In this document: positions 1-8,800 of the stretch, piece after piece
Layout of the letters: every line of letters begins with the position of its first letter
How positions within the stretch are numbered: the first letter of the stretch is position 1
NCBI GenBank assembly: GCA_040384645.1
Contig: JAZKIX010000220.1
Span: 1 to 25,105, forward strand
Source: JAZKIX01 sp040384645
GTDB lineage: Bacteria; Pseudomonadota; Gammaproteobacteria; Burkholderiales; Burkholderiaceae_D
Length of the DNA stretch: 25,105 nt
Reading direction: 5' to 3'
Notes under the pieces: model-generated
What the model was told of the DNA's origin: nothing
Seen by the model: the letters and a program-made list of their open reading frames with translations, nothing else
The model's database searches: none
Translations under genes and position numbers: made by a program

Positions 1-312
1 ATTACGATTTGGCGCAGGATCACCGCACAGATCGTTGTTGACGCGAATCGATACCTGACGGCGCCATCCCGCGGCACGTTGGATACCATCCTTGACATCA
101 CACGATGCACCGCGGGAGCCATAAAACGCTTCTTCAATAGAGATGCGCCCCGGCTTAGACTGATCCGATTGCGCCTCAGCACCATCGCGGTAACCTTGAT
201 CGTAACCGCGACGATACTCGGCGCTTTGGGAAAATGCCGAGCCAGTGAACGCGCAAAGCAAGACAAAAGTTAAGGTTGAAACCGTGCGGGTGGTCGTAAA
301 TTTGGTATTCAT
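1..312 (-). CDS. Partial secreted protein of unknown function (3' end outside window)
   Basis: An open frame runs from ATG at 310-312 on the minus strand to the window edge, 104 codons with no stop, so only the N-terminal part is visible. The start is supported by GGAG about six bases upstream. Residues 1-26 form a typical Sec signal peptide: a short charged and Thr-rich start, a hydrophobic run (LTFVLLCAF), then GSAFS-Q as a likely cleavage site. The mature part begins with a charged, Tyr/Arg/Gly-rich segment (EYRRGYDQGYRDG) and then has two cysteines (ASCDVKDG and NDLCGDP) that could form a disulfide in the periplasm. I do not recognise the family. It is convergent with the tRNA gene's side of the window and shows no link to the chemosensory operon. 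Confidence 0.72.
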   Translation of the reverse strand, partial: MNTKFTTTRTVSTLTFVLLCAFTGSAFSQSAEYRRGYDQGYRDGAEAQSDQSKPGRISIEEAFYGSRGASCDVKDGIQRAAGWRRQVSIRVNNDLCGDPAPNRN

Positions 313-463
313 GTGATCTCCAGAGATTGGTAAGGTGAAGCCTCATCGTACCCCTGAGATACACCAGATCTCCGTGCGGTAGCGCGCATAGAAAATCATT
401 CGTTCTTCGTCGGGCAGGCTTAATTTTGACCTTTACTGACACTAGTACAACGCCTTCACGCTC

Positions 464-472
464 TGATATAAT
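464..472 (+). promoter_or_regulatory. Extended -10 promoter for tRNA-Pro
   Basis: TGATATAAT at 464-472 is a perfect TATAAT preceded by the TGn extension, 11 bases upstream of the mature tRNA start. No good -35 lies 17 bases upstream (TTGACC at 426-431 is too far), which fits an extended -10 promoter. The bases after it are GC-rich, as in stringently controlled stable RNA promoters; that last point is inference. Confidence 0.6.
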
Positions 473-483
473 CCGCAGCTCGT

Positions 484-560
484 CGGGGCGTAGCGCAGCC
501 TGGTAGCGTACCTGCATGGGGTGCAGGGGGTCGAGTGTTCGAATCACTCCGTCCCGACCA
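484..560 (+). tRNA. tRNA-Pro (anticodon GGG)
   Basis: The 77-nt sequence folds into a complete cloverleaf. The acceptor stem pairs CGGGGCG with CGTCCCG (one G-T pair). The D arm has GCGC/GCGT with a CCTGGTA loop. The anticodon arm is CCTGC-ATGGGGT-GCAGG, which puts GGG at positions 34-36. The T arm is GAGTG-TTCGAAT-CACTC, followed by discriminator A and an encoded CCA. The sequence closely resembles known bacterial proline tRNAs with anticodon GGG. It reads proline codons CCC and CCU. It is a single-gene unit flanked by its own promoter and a strong terminator. Confidence 0.97.
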
Positions 561-611
561 AAAAATTAAGGGGTTGCAGATTTTAATCTGCAACCCCTTT
601 TTTCTTTTCTC
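561..611. terminator. Strong two-way intrinsic terminator between tRNA-Pro and the chemosensory operon
   Basis: A perfect 13-bp stem (570-582 with 585-597, arm GGGGTTGCAGATT) is followed on the plus strand by TTTTTTCTTTT and preceded by an A-rich run. The minus strand reads a T-rich tail after the same stem, so it can also stop the long minus-strand operon ending at 775. It directly follows the CCA of the tRNA. Confidence 0.93.
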
Positions 612-774
612 CGTTTTCGTCAAAGATAGGTTCTAGCGCTAGTACCGGTAATGGCTTGATCCCTATCAATTCTCGATACTAATCAATTCGAACGCCGTCT
701 TGCTGAAGCCGGAAAACTATAAAACAGTCGTCGTGCCATGTATTGCAATAGGTCAATCTCCTTAGCTGACGATC

Positions 775-1218
775 TTAGGCATAAGATGCTTGGCCGAAGA
801 CGCGACTCAAATGCAATACCGGAATAACAGCTCCTTCGCGTGCAAAGCCCGAGATCGCTAATTCACGCCAGCCAGATGTTTGCTCATCCAACACTGCTGC
901 ATCGGCATCGTCGACCGCAATTTTCAAGGGTGGCGCCGCCAAAACAATAGCACCGATACCCACTGACTGATTTGCGTGGTCTTGATAACCGACTAGCGCG
1001 AGCATTTTGGATTGGGTCGCTTTGGCACCTAACCGTAAGGACAAATCCATTACCGGAATCATACGTTTTTGCCAGAACATAATATGGCGGCTATGGGCTG
1101 GTGTCAGCGGCACTTCGTAAATCTCAGATGCATCAATAATTTGCAACAATTCTCGCATCCCAACTGCGGCGCGCAAGGGCTTGCCGAAATCGAGCAACCA
1201 TGCATTTTCAGATGACAT
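775..1218 (-). CDS. CheW-like coupling protein, last gene of the chemosensory/sulfation operon
   Basis: This 147-residue protein is a single CheW-like domain. It shows the beta-strand pattern of the family: WLLDFGKPLRAAVGMRELLQII at the start (split here as LLDFG and AAVGMREL), a central RMIPVMDLSLRLG that matches the usual 'iPviDLr..lG' strand, and a final AVIPVLHLSRVF. CheW proteins link chemoreceptors to the CheA kinase at the membrane. I chose ATG at 1216-1218 because GAGG lies seven bases upstream; an in-frame upstream start at 1254 lies deep in the previous gene and lacks such a site. The start overlaps the sulfotransferase stop by 11 bases, so the two are probably translationally coupled. 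It could equally be called ChpC-like. Its position after the sulfation genes, far from the CheA gene, is unusual. Confidence 0.82.
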   Translation of the reverse strand: MSSENAWLLDFGKPLRAAVGMRELLQIIDASEIYEVPLTPAHSRHIMFWQKRMIPVMDLSLRLGAKATQSKMLALVGYQDHANQSVGIGAIVLAAPPLKIAVDDADAAVLDEQTSGWRELAISGFAREGAVIPVLHLSRVFGQASYA

Positions 1219-2369
1219 AGTCAACCTCGAATCGGCCTGCCTTGGCAGTGACATTGGCTGGCTGCTCTACTTCCCTTACTTGAACCAGTTTTTTGGCATC
1301 ACTGAGGAAGTCCAAATTGCTACGGACCCTGGCGAGATAATTTGCACGGTAGCGGCGCAAAATCAGGTCCTGATAATTATTTTTTTCCATCATAGCCCAA
1401 GCGTTTTGGCGTCCGATTTCGGAGAGCCGTTTGCAATTAATGAGCGTGGCATTGTCTGGTAATGCGGCGCTGGCATCGGTCATCAATTCGTAGCCGTAAT
1501 GCTCCATGTGATCGCGATTGATCGTCTCAATCAATTCAATCTCGGCAAGCGACAATTGGGTTTTGAATTTATCTTTGTTGGCTGCAATCGGCGCAAGGCA
1601 ATTCGATTCCCACAGAGCGGACATATGGGAAATTTGTTGCGCTTCGCAAGATTGCGTCACATCGAGCATTTCAGATAAAAAATCAATCCCAAAAAAGCCA
1701 CATATTTTTCGTAGCGTGGCTTCTTGGTTCGCTAAAAAATCTTCGAAGCGAATAGTAAGAGTCCGCTCGGGATATTGCTCTACCAAAGCACGTCCGACCC
1801 GATGGGCTTCGGCCCATATCTTGGCGTTGAGGGTGGTATCGAATTCATGAATGATGGCGCGGTTAATTGACGCCACTTGCGCACGCGGATCGCGCACTAC
1901 ATTAAGGAACAACATATCAGGGAATAATGCCATCAGTTCCGGCGCGTATTGCACGCTGTCGAGCGATTTGTCCATGACTACTTTGGCGTGATGTTGTTCG
2001 CCAGTACGCAGCAAAAGTTCCCATACAATCCGATGTACGCTACGGGGCTGAGTCGATAGCGTGCTAAACAATTCCACTGGNNNNNNNNNNCACATCGGGC
2101 CATTTCACCATGCTGGCAGCTTGCAAGCCAACCACATCGACGATCATGCGGAAGTAAGCGGCATCATCGGACAAATCGCCATACAAAGGCACCATTGGCA
2201 TGAAATCAACGATGTGCAAGGGATAGGGCGAACAGAATTGCGGATTGAAGTTGAGCCGTAGCCGTAGTGCATGGCTGCCGCAACGTCGTAATGGGATCAT
2301 TAATACCGGCCGCGGACGGTTTGGTGCAACGGAGTTGCTTGCATGGCTGGTGGTGGCGTTCGTTAGCAT
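1208..2369 (-). CDS. PAPS-dependent sulfotransferase family protein (interrupted by assembly gap)
   Basis: The two sides of the 10-N run at 2082-2091 are parts of one sulfotransferase. The N-terminal part carries a 5'-PSB-type phosphosulfate loop, IPLRRCGSHAL at residues 25-35, near the protein start as in the family. The C-terminal part carries the 3'-phosphate motif, VVRDPRAQVASINR, and later strands typical of the fold (TIRFEDFLANQEATLRKI). Such enzymes move sulfate from PAPS to a hydroxyl or amine of a sugar, peptide or lipid, releasing PAP. I chose ATG at 2367-2369 because AAGGAG sits five bases upstream; the transporter stop lies just 11 bases before it. The two parts are in different frames if the gap is taken as exactly 10, so the gap length is probably wrong and this is not good evidence for a frameshift. 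No signal peptide is visible, so it is likely cytoplasmic. The acceptor substrate cannot be read from sequence. Confidence 0.85.
2082..2091. other. Assembly gap (10 N) inside the sulfotransferase gene
   Basis: Ten Ns. The flanking coding frames do not match if the length is exactly ten, so the number is probably a placeholder. Confidence 0.95.
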
Positions 2370-2380
2370 CACATCTCCTT

Positions 2381-3576
2381 TTAATACATCAAAAATCCGC
2401 ATAGACCTGCGACTGGTAACAACCAGACCGCTTCAATCCGGTAGCGCAGTAGCGCGATCAATGCCGCAATAAAAATGGCAAGCGATATCCAACTCGGATC
2501 GGATGTCTTGCCAATCAAAAGGGCCGCTGCAATCACCATCCCAACAACAGCGGCACGCACGCCACGCAAGGCGGCTCTGCTGGCTTGCGATTGCTGAATA
2601 CGGTCGAGCATACGGGTACACAACAGCATTACCACTGTGGACGGCAGTATGATGGCCACTATCGAAACGAGCGCCCCAAGCAATCCTGCGGCCTTAAATC
2701 CGATGAATGCGACGCTGACGATGACCGGGCCGGGCATCATCTGGCTCATCGCGACGGCGTCTACAAATTCACGTTGCGTCACCCAGCCGTAAGTGCTAAC
2801 CACCGCGTCCTGTAAAACTGGGATAAAGACATACGCGCCTCCAAACATCAATAAGCTGAAGCTGGCGAACACATAAAATAATTTGAAAAATATGCCGGGG
2901 CTGATGAAGGTGATTAGAGCCAAGCTGGGCACGCTGGCCAGCAACAACAGGTTGGATTGAGCACTTGGCACCGATCGATCAGGACTTTTAAGCAAGACCG
3001 GAGGATTGACCGAAAACGAGACGGCCTCGTTGAGTGAGCCGCTAAATCCTGCGGTAACACTGCTATAGGACGTGGCGCCAGAGCGGCCAAACCACCACCA
3101 TCCCATGATGGCGGCCAATGCAATCACAACCAGTGTTGTGGCAATTCCGCTGATGTAGAGCAAAGCGGCGGCGGCCGCGATCGCCAGTGCAGCCTCACGT
3201 TTAGTGTTGATTGACTTGCGCCACATGCTCCATGCGGCAGCCAGGATAATGGATGCGACCGCTGGCACNNNNNNNNNNCAAAGATATGGCCAACCACCTC
3301 TAAATGCGCCAAATGGATATAAGCGAAACTCAGCAAAAGCATTAGCAATAGCGCGGGCGTAATCGCAGCGCAGACTGAAACCAGCGCGCCTAGATTACCT
3401 CTAAGACGATAACCGACGTAAGCAACCACATTGATGGCGATTGGCCCAGGCAATATCGACGCCAGCGAAACGCCGTTGAGAACATCGTCATCAGACAATA
3501 ATTTGCGACGCTCTACTACCAGATTTTGGGTGGCCGAGATCATCGCCATATAACCGCCAAAACTGCTGCAGGCAAT
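2381..3576 (-). CDS. chrA: ChrA-type (CHR family) anion transporter, two CHR domains, 5' end lost in a gap
   Basis: Two stretches separated by the N run at 3269-3278 make up a long-chain CHR transporter. The first (3279-3576) has SSFGGYMAMISATQ, ILPGPIAINVVAYVGY and a GNLGALVSV helix, the typical first CHR domain. The second (2381-3268) starts with PAVASIILAAAW, the end of domain 1, and then has a second domain with LLMFGGAYVFIPVLQ, MSQMMPGPVIVSVAFIG and several membrane helices. A hydrophilic link with many Ser and Pro joins the two. The real start, about 20 residues before SSFGG, must lie in the gap at 3577-3586, so that gap is longer than ten bases. Known CHR proteins export chromate, a sulfate analogue. 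Between an APS kinase and a sulfotransferase, a role with sulfate or a related anion is a fair inference, not shown. The stop TAA at 2381-2383 is 11 bases from the next start. Confidence 0.85.
3269..3278. other. Assembly gap (10 N) inside chrA
   Basis: Ten Ns splitting the transporter between its first and second CHR domain. The coding frame changes across it if taken as ten bases, so the length is probably not real. Confidence 0.95.
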
Positions 3577-3586
3577 NNNNNNNNNN
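3577..3586. other. Assembly gap (10 N) at the DHH phosphoesterase / chrA junction
   Basis: Ten Ns that hide the stop of the DHH gene and the start of chrA. The missing N-terminus of ChrA needs about 50 or more bases, so the true gap must be longer. Read through, the Ns join both genes into one false open frame. Confidence 0.95.
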
Positions 3587-4638
3587 TACTGTTCATGGAC
3601 ATAGCCTTGTTGTGCAGCAGCTGAATCAATACCAGCTGATGTGTCAAAATATGCAGCGAAACTGGCGACAAATCGCTCCACATCGTTAGCCGGCAAGGTG
3701 TTGATCCCAGCCGCACTACGCCTACCGCCACCGCTAGCGAAGCGATCACATAACCCGCTGGCGCTTCGTTCGTCAGGTTTGCTGGAGCGGACACTTACGA
3801 CATAATTGCCATCGATTTTTTGGGTTAAAACACCGTACGATTTATATGGGTCATTCGCAATCAGCTTATTGGCGAACATGCCGGAAATCCGCCGTGCCCA
3901 AGGTGTGCAGGGTAGGATATAGATGACACCGGATTTCCCTGCCCACTCTGGCATCAAGGCGTCCATATGAAAAGCATCTTGTCGATAGTGTTCAGCCAAT
4001 AAGGTGTATGCGGGCGCGCTGGCAAAATCAATCGGCTCGGCAAATTGATGAACTACGCTATAGAGCGCCTCGGGCGTCATGTGCAGGTCCGCCAAGCTCT
4101 CACCATAGGCGTTGTAGTTTAGTAAGAAACCGATTTCGCACAAGGCGTTGGTATGGCTTTCAGTCAGCCCTAGCTCTCTTGCCAATTGATGTGAGCGCCC
4201 AATGAGATTGTCGCCAAATGCCGCGACCAAGGCCCATTGCCGATAGCGTCCGCCTAGATATTGATCCACTAAGAGGCTGGTGCATACCTGCGGCGCATCA
4301 TCTAAATACGTATGCAAATTGGGATGCTCAAATAGCTTGCTTGCAGAATGGTGATCGAAATAGGTGACACGTCCACCGGCATCGAGGATGCGTTTAAGTC
4401 CGGGCAGATTGGAATCGAAAGAAATATCCAGCACCGTCACGTCGATTTGATCGACTGTTGGCACCCTCTGCAACAACTCAATTTCACGCTTGGTGCCCGT
4501 AACCAACTGTGCTGCGCGTGGCTCTGCCATACGCAATTGATGCAAGGCACAGATACCGTCGGCATCGCCATTGAAGACATCGTATGCCTGAGCGTAAGCC
4601 GCACAACCAAACCGATTGGCCGTAGCTTGCACTGTCAT
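3587..4638 (-). CDS. DHH/DHHA1-family phosphoesterase, candidate PAP phosphatase
   Basis: About 350 residues are visible. The N-terminal DHH domain has the metal-binding motifs NGDADG (23-28), VLDISFD (69-75) and DHH (95-97). The C-terminal DHHA1 domain has the substrate-binding glycine motif ASGGGRRSAAG near residues 302-312. DHH enzymes of the NrnA kind remove phosphate from 3'-phosphoadenosine 5'-phosphate (PAP) and degrade nanoRNA, in the cytoplasm with Mn. PAP is the by-product of sulfotransferases, so its place between the PAPS-making kinase and the sulfotransferase argues for PAP removal; this is inference. The start ATG overlaps the cysC stop as ATGA. The last visible codons are Gly-Tyr-Val-His-Glu-Gln followed by TA and then the gap, so the stop (TAA or TAG) may lie right at the gap edge. 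The length fits a complete protein. Confidence 0.85.
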
Positions 4639-5348
4639 TCGACGCCGCCAAAATAGCCGTCGGCAAGATGAACTAATATAGCCTGTGCAGAATCGGACAA
4701 CGCCATTACGCTGGTATCGAGTGCCAGAGCAGGGGCTAATGGCGGTTCATAGATTGCGGACACGCCAGTAAATCCGGCTATTTTTCCGGCGCGCGCTTTG
4801 GCGTACAAACCCTTGGGGTCGCGTGCCTCGCATACATCAGTAGAAGTACTGACATACACTTCCACAAATCTGTTCTCGCCAATGATTTGCTTCGCCATAT
4901 CGCGGTTGTCGCGATATGGCGAAATCAAAGCCGATATGACAATCAAACCGGCCTCATTCATCAAGCGCGCGACTTCGGCTGTGCGGCGAATGTTTTCGCG
5001 ACGGTCTTCGGCTGAGAACCCAAGATCGCGATTCAAATGATGGCGTAAATTATCGCCATCTAATACATAGCAAGGCCGCCCTTCGGCCAGCAAGCGTTTT
5101 TCCAATTCAAAAGCTATCGTCGATTTTCCGGCGCCGCTTAATCCTGTCAACCAGATTGTGGCAGGACGATACCCAAAAAGCTCTTGGCGGCTACGATGCG
5201 AGACCTGTCCATTGTGCCAAAAGGTATTGGTGGGCGGCAGCTGCCGGTTATCCTGAATCGATTGCACTGCAATCGCAGCCAATCGACAAGTCGCATTCGG
5301 CACTGCTTCCTGTTCGCGAAAGAAAGCGTTCACTGCGATGTCTGTCAT
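4635..5348 (-). CDS. cysC: Adenylylsulfate (APS) kinase
   Basis: This 237-residue protein phosphorylates APS with ATP to give PAPS, the sulfate donor. All family motifs are present: the P-loop GLSGAGKST at 69-77, DGDNLRHHLNRDLGFS at 97-112, ISPYR with the conserved serine at 142-146, and EARDPKGLYAKARAG at 174-188, followed by FTGVSAIYEPP. About 45 residues before the usual kinase start are extra and have no motif I recognise. The start is well set: GGAGG lies seven bases upstream. It overlaps the previous CheW gene and the following DHH gene by ATGA, so the three are translationally coupled. No ATP sulfurylase (cysD/cysN) is in the window, so APS must come from elsewhere. Its presence inside a Pil-Chp operon rather than a cysteine operon suggests PAPS for sulfation rather than assimilation. 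Confidence 0.95.
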   Translation of the reverse strand: MTDIAVNAFFREQEAVPNATCRLAAIAVQSIQDNRQLPPTNTFWHNGQVSHRSRQELFGYRPATIWLTGLSGAGKSTIAFELEKRLLAEGRPCYVLDGDNLRHHLNRDLGFSAEDRRENIRRTAEVARLMNEAGLIVISALISPYRDNRDMAKQIIGENRFVEVYVSTSTDVCEARDPKGLYAKARAGKIAGFTGVSAIYEPPLAPALALDTSVMALSDSAQAILVHLADGYFGGVE

Positions 5349-5863
5349 AGCGCTTCCTCCAATATCCGATCATGGGAAATATGACTTACAAAACCTGCCA
5401 GCCGAGTGGTATCACTGACACATGCAAAACCACCCTCAAAACACGCCACGCCATAGAGTGGCGACGACGGCAAATGCATTGATGATGGAAGCGCAAAAAT
5501 GGGAACCGAAAAATTGACTAATACGCTTGCGTCGTCGCAGATAAGGCCAAAATAACCGTCTGGCAACGCCAAGATGACGCAAGCTCTGCGCGATTGCGGC
5601 ACCTCAGCTATAAAACCAAGTTGATCCGAGAGGCAATATGCAGGCCATGCCTGACCACTAAAATTGATCCAGCCTGCCGCATTGTCGGCTGGTTCCTGGA
5701 CGTCAACGTCGACAATGGATTCAACCGTGCGTATATCAGCTTGAGGCAAGATCAATTTGAATTGACCAAATCTTAGGACAACGACCTTTTTTATGTCGCT
5801 GGCCGGTGTATGCGCGCTAATCTGCTTAGCCGTGCCGGTACTATTATTTGTGCTCAAATTCAT
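5345..5863 (-). CDS. CheW-like protein following the hybrid CheA (ChpC-like position)
   Basis: This 172-residue protein is a divergent CheW-like domain after a roughly 25-residue Ser/Thr-rich tail at the N-terminus. The pattern VVVLRFGQFKLILPQADIRTVESI, given here as VVVLRFGQFKL then ILPQADIRTVES, matches the first CheW strands, and AWPAYCLSDQLG matches the strand that normally reads 'iPvidL...lG'. The end (YGVACFEGGFACVSDT) is less typical. CheW proteins join receptors and kinase in the array; a divergent one may be an alternative adaptor. It overlaps the CheA stop by ATGA and the cysC start by ATGA, so it physically bridges the chemosensory and sulfation halves of the operon. In Pseudomonas the gene in this neighbourhood is chpC; I cannot show orthology. 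Confidence 0.78.
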   Translation of the reverse strand: MNLSTNNSTGTAKQISAHTPASDIKKVVVLRFGQFKLILPQADIRTVESIVDVDVQEPADNAAGWINFSGQAWPAYCLSDQLGFIAEVPQSRRACVILALPDGYFGLICDDASVLVNFSVPIFALPSSMHLPSSPLYGVACFEGGFACVSDTTRLAGFVSHISHDRILEEAL

Positions 5864-8800
5864 GCTGGCACCAGTCGGTTGATATGATCAAGCAAAATAT
5901 CTTCGCTAAACGGTTTAACTAAATAAACATTTACACCAGCGGCATCGCCTTGCTTACGATGTTTTTCAGTGGAACGTGAAGTAATCATGATGATCGGTAT
6001 TTCTTTGGTCCGAGCGCGGCCACGCACATGGGACGTGAGTTCCAATCCGTTCATACGTGGCATTTCCATATCGACCAAGATCACGTCCGGCACCNNNNNN
6101 NNNNNNNNNNNNNNNNNNNNNNNNNNNNNNNNNNGTACGAACTTCGTAGCCCGCATCACGCATGATTCTTGCTGCTTCACGCCGTGCAGTGAGGGAATCG
6201 TCTACGATCAATGCAGTGCGCGTTACATTACGTGGGGCTTCGGCCAATAGGTTGTCATTGGCTGATATCACGCTACGCATTGCTTTACGTGATTGCCCTT
6301 GTACTGACGTGCTACGTAATAGCTCAGGCAAGTCGATTACCGGTGCCACGCTACCGTCACCCAGAATGACCGCACCGATTGTGCCTTGAATTTTCGGCAC
6401 ATAACGCCCCAGCTTTTTCACAACCACTTCGCGCCCATCGACCAATTCGTGAACCAGGATCGCGCATGGCACGCCTGAATCCGTATCCGTGATCAAGATA
6501 GGGAAACCTAATTGATTAGCTTCATTGGGATTACCTGGCAGATCAAGCAATGTTTCCAATCTGAGCAATCGATGCACCACGTCGCCGACGCGATAAACTT
6601 GTTCATTACCGATGCTATCAATCTGATCTGGGGTGATGTAGTGAATATCGAGGATACGACGACTAGAGATGGCTAGTAACTTACCGCCAATACGGGTCAT
6701 TAATGTATGTTCGGACAGTAAAGTTGCGGGCAGACGTAGCTCAACCGTTAACCCTGCTCCTGCGCTGGAACGCAAATTCAACGATCCTTTCATTTCTAGA
6801 ATGCTACTGTGCACCGCATCCATGCCAATGCCACGCCCGGAAGTTTGCGTGGTTGACTCTTTTGTTGAAAAACCAGGAATTAAAATGAAACGGCCAAGTT
6901 CTTCATCGGACACAATACGATCCGGCGCGATCATGTTTCGTTGGATCGCAATAAGACGAATCGCCGCATAATCCAATCCGGCACCGTCGTCCTTGCAGCG
7001 AACTACAATCGAATTCCCTTCGCGGGCAAAACTCAATTCGATCTTGGCGACAGCCGATTTATCGCGCGCGGCACGGATATCAGTAGATTCAATGCCGTGA
7101 TCTACAGCATTGCGTAAAACATGCATCAATGGATCGGTCAGGTCATGCAACATATTGCTGTCGATACTGGTGGCCTCGCCAATGATTTTCAGCTCTACCT
7201 GTTTGTTTAGTAAGCGACAGGTTTGACGCACACTACGTTGCAAACGGGAGACAATCGTGCTAACCGGTACCAGCCGAGTGCGGATCACGGCATGCTGATT
7301 TTCCATCTGCAAGCGACGTTGCACTTCCAGTAACTCACCCAGGGCATTCAATTGTTCGTCGACCTGCCCAGACATTTCACGTGCATCTGTGGTCGCTTCA
7401 ATCAATTGGCTGGTGATGGTATGCAACTCACTGAAGCGTTCAAATTCCAGTGGGTCGAAATCACCGTCCTGCGTATTACTTTTACGCGGTGCGGCAATAC
7501 CCCGTACGTCGACCAACGTCTCCAATTCAGCAATCAGTTTTTGCAATAGTGAATCTTGTTTTAGATTACTCTTCGATTGCTTTTGGGTTTGGCGCAGGCG
7601 CTCCTGGATCTGTGCGTTGGAGATCACATTTTCACCAGCGAGTCGTAACAGCTCATCGACTACTAACGCGGGTACGCGCAATATCTGACCGACTGTTGGC
7701 GCAGTGGAGTCGGCCGATTCGGGGGTGGCTTCTAGGTTGGACTCAGCCCCATCCTGCCCGGCATCCACTGCCTCTGACAATATTTGAATATCGGATTTAA
7801 ACGATGCAGGTATTTGCTCATCATCCTGGGTCGCAGGAGCAACATGGTTTGCATAGTCGAGAACTTTTTGTAAAACGCCACGTGCCTGTATGGGTGTCGC
7901 GTCGGACTCCATCACGGCTTCGCTCATCGCTTCAAGACAGTCGCTGGCTTCAACCAGAAGTGCAATCAGGGATTTTCCAGGCAAAGTATTTTCATTGGAA
8001 ATACCAATCAGCAGATCTTCTAGGTGATGTGTGAGATTGGCGATACCAGCAACGCCAACAGTATTGGCCGCGCCTTTCAAGGTATGTGCAGCACGTTTAG
8101 CTTGTTCGACATCAACCATCGTGCCGTTGCCAGAGGCGAAGCGTCCTATCGCCATGGAGAAGCTATTCACTTGGATTGGCAGTTCTTGCAGCAAACCTTC
8201 CAGCAATTCCAAATTGATGTCATGAGGCAACGCTATCGAAACATCTCGATCGCTGGCTACGACGATTTTCTTGGTTTCGTCTTCAACGAAATTAGACATT
8301 TCAAGCATGGTGACATTAGCTAGCGCTTGAACCCATGCAATGACACTATCCGCTTCCATTGGCAACGGCCATGCAGGATCGACCAAGATGGCTAGCAGTT
8401 CGATGCATTTGCTTTCATCGCTTGGCTCTGATAAGTAGGTGGCGAGTTTGTCGGGGAGATGTGACAATAACTGAGCCTGATCGGGGTTTACTTCGTCCGT
8501 CAAGGACGAAGTCAAGCGCATCAATTGATTCAACACACCCTTCAACGCAGGCAACCCGACCGTTTCCGCGGTTGCACCGATCCGTGCAAGTACATCGACG
8601 TAATTTGACAACGCTTCATGGCGCGCATCTTTTGAGATCTCAGGGTCGACCACTGCAGCTAAGTCCGTCGCCATTTGGACGTTCATCAAGCCTAGTTCTT
8701 TGGCGAGAAGATCTAACATATCGCGGCCAATATGTTGTTCCTGAACGTCTGGTGCTGACTCGTGCATTAAATCGGGACTTGAATTTGCAACGGAAGTAAA

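Noticed and set aside
176..547. Minus-strand frame of 123 codons crossing the tRNA
   Set aside because: It overlaps the tRNA-Pro gene and its promoter and runs in a different frame from the real secreted-protein gene.
694..763. Tiny minus-strand reading frame after the last CheW gene, preceded by AAGGAG at 758-763
   Set aside because: At best about 21 codons from a TTG start, no similarity known and no further support; it may be a chance Shine-Dalgarno match.
1208..3576. Frameshifts in the sulfotransferase and chrA suggesting pseudogenes
   Set aside because: Frame changes occur only at N runs of placeholder size; the reading frames are otherwise intact and all motifs are kept.
3124..4638. 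Apparent fusion of a DHH phosphoesterase with a CHR transporter
   Set aside because: The fusion exists only because Ns at 3577-3586 are read through; the ChrA N-terminus is missing, so the two are separate genes.
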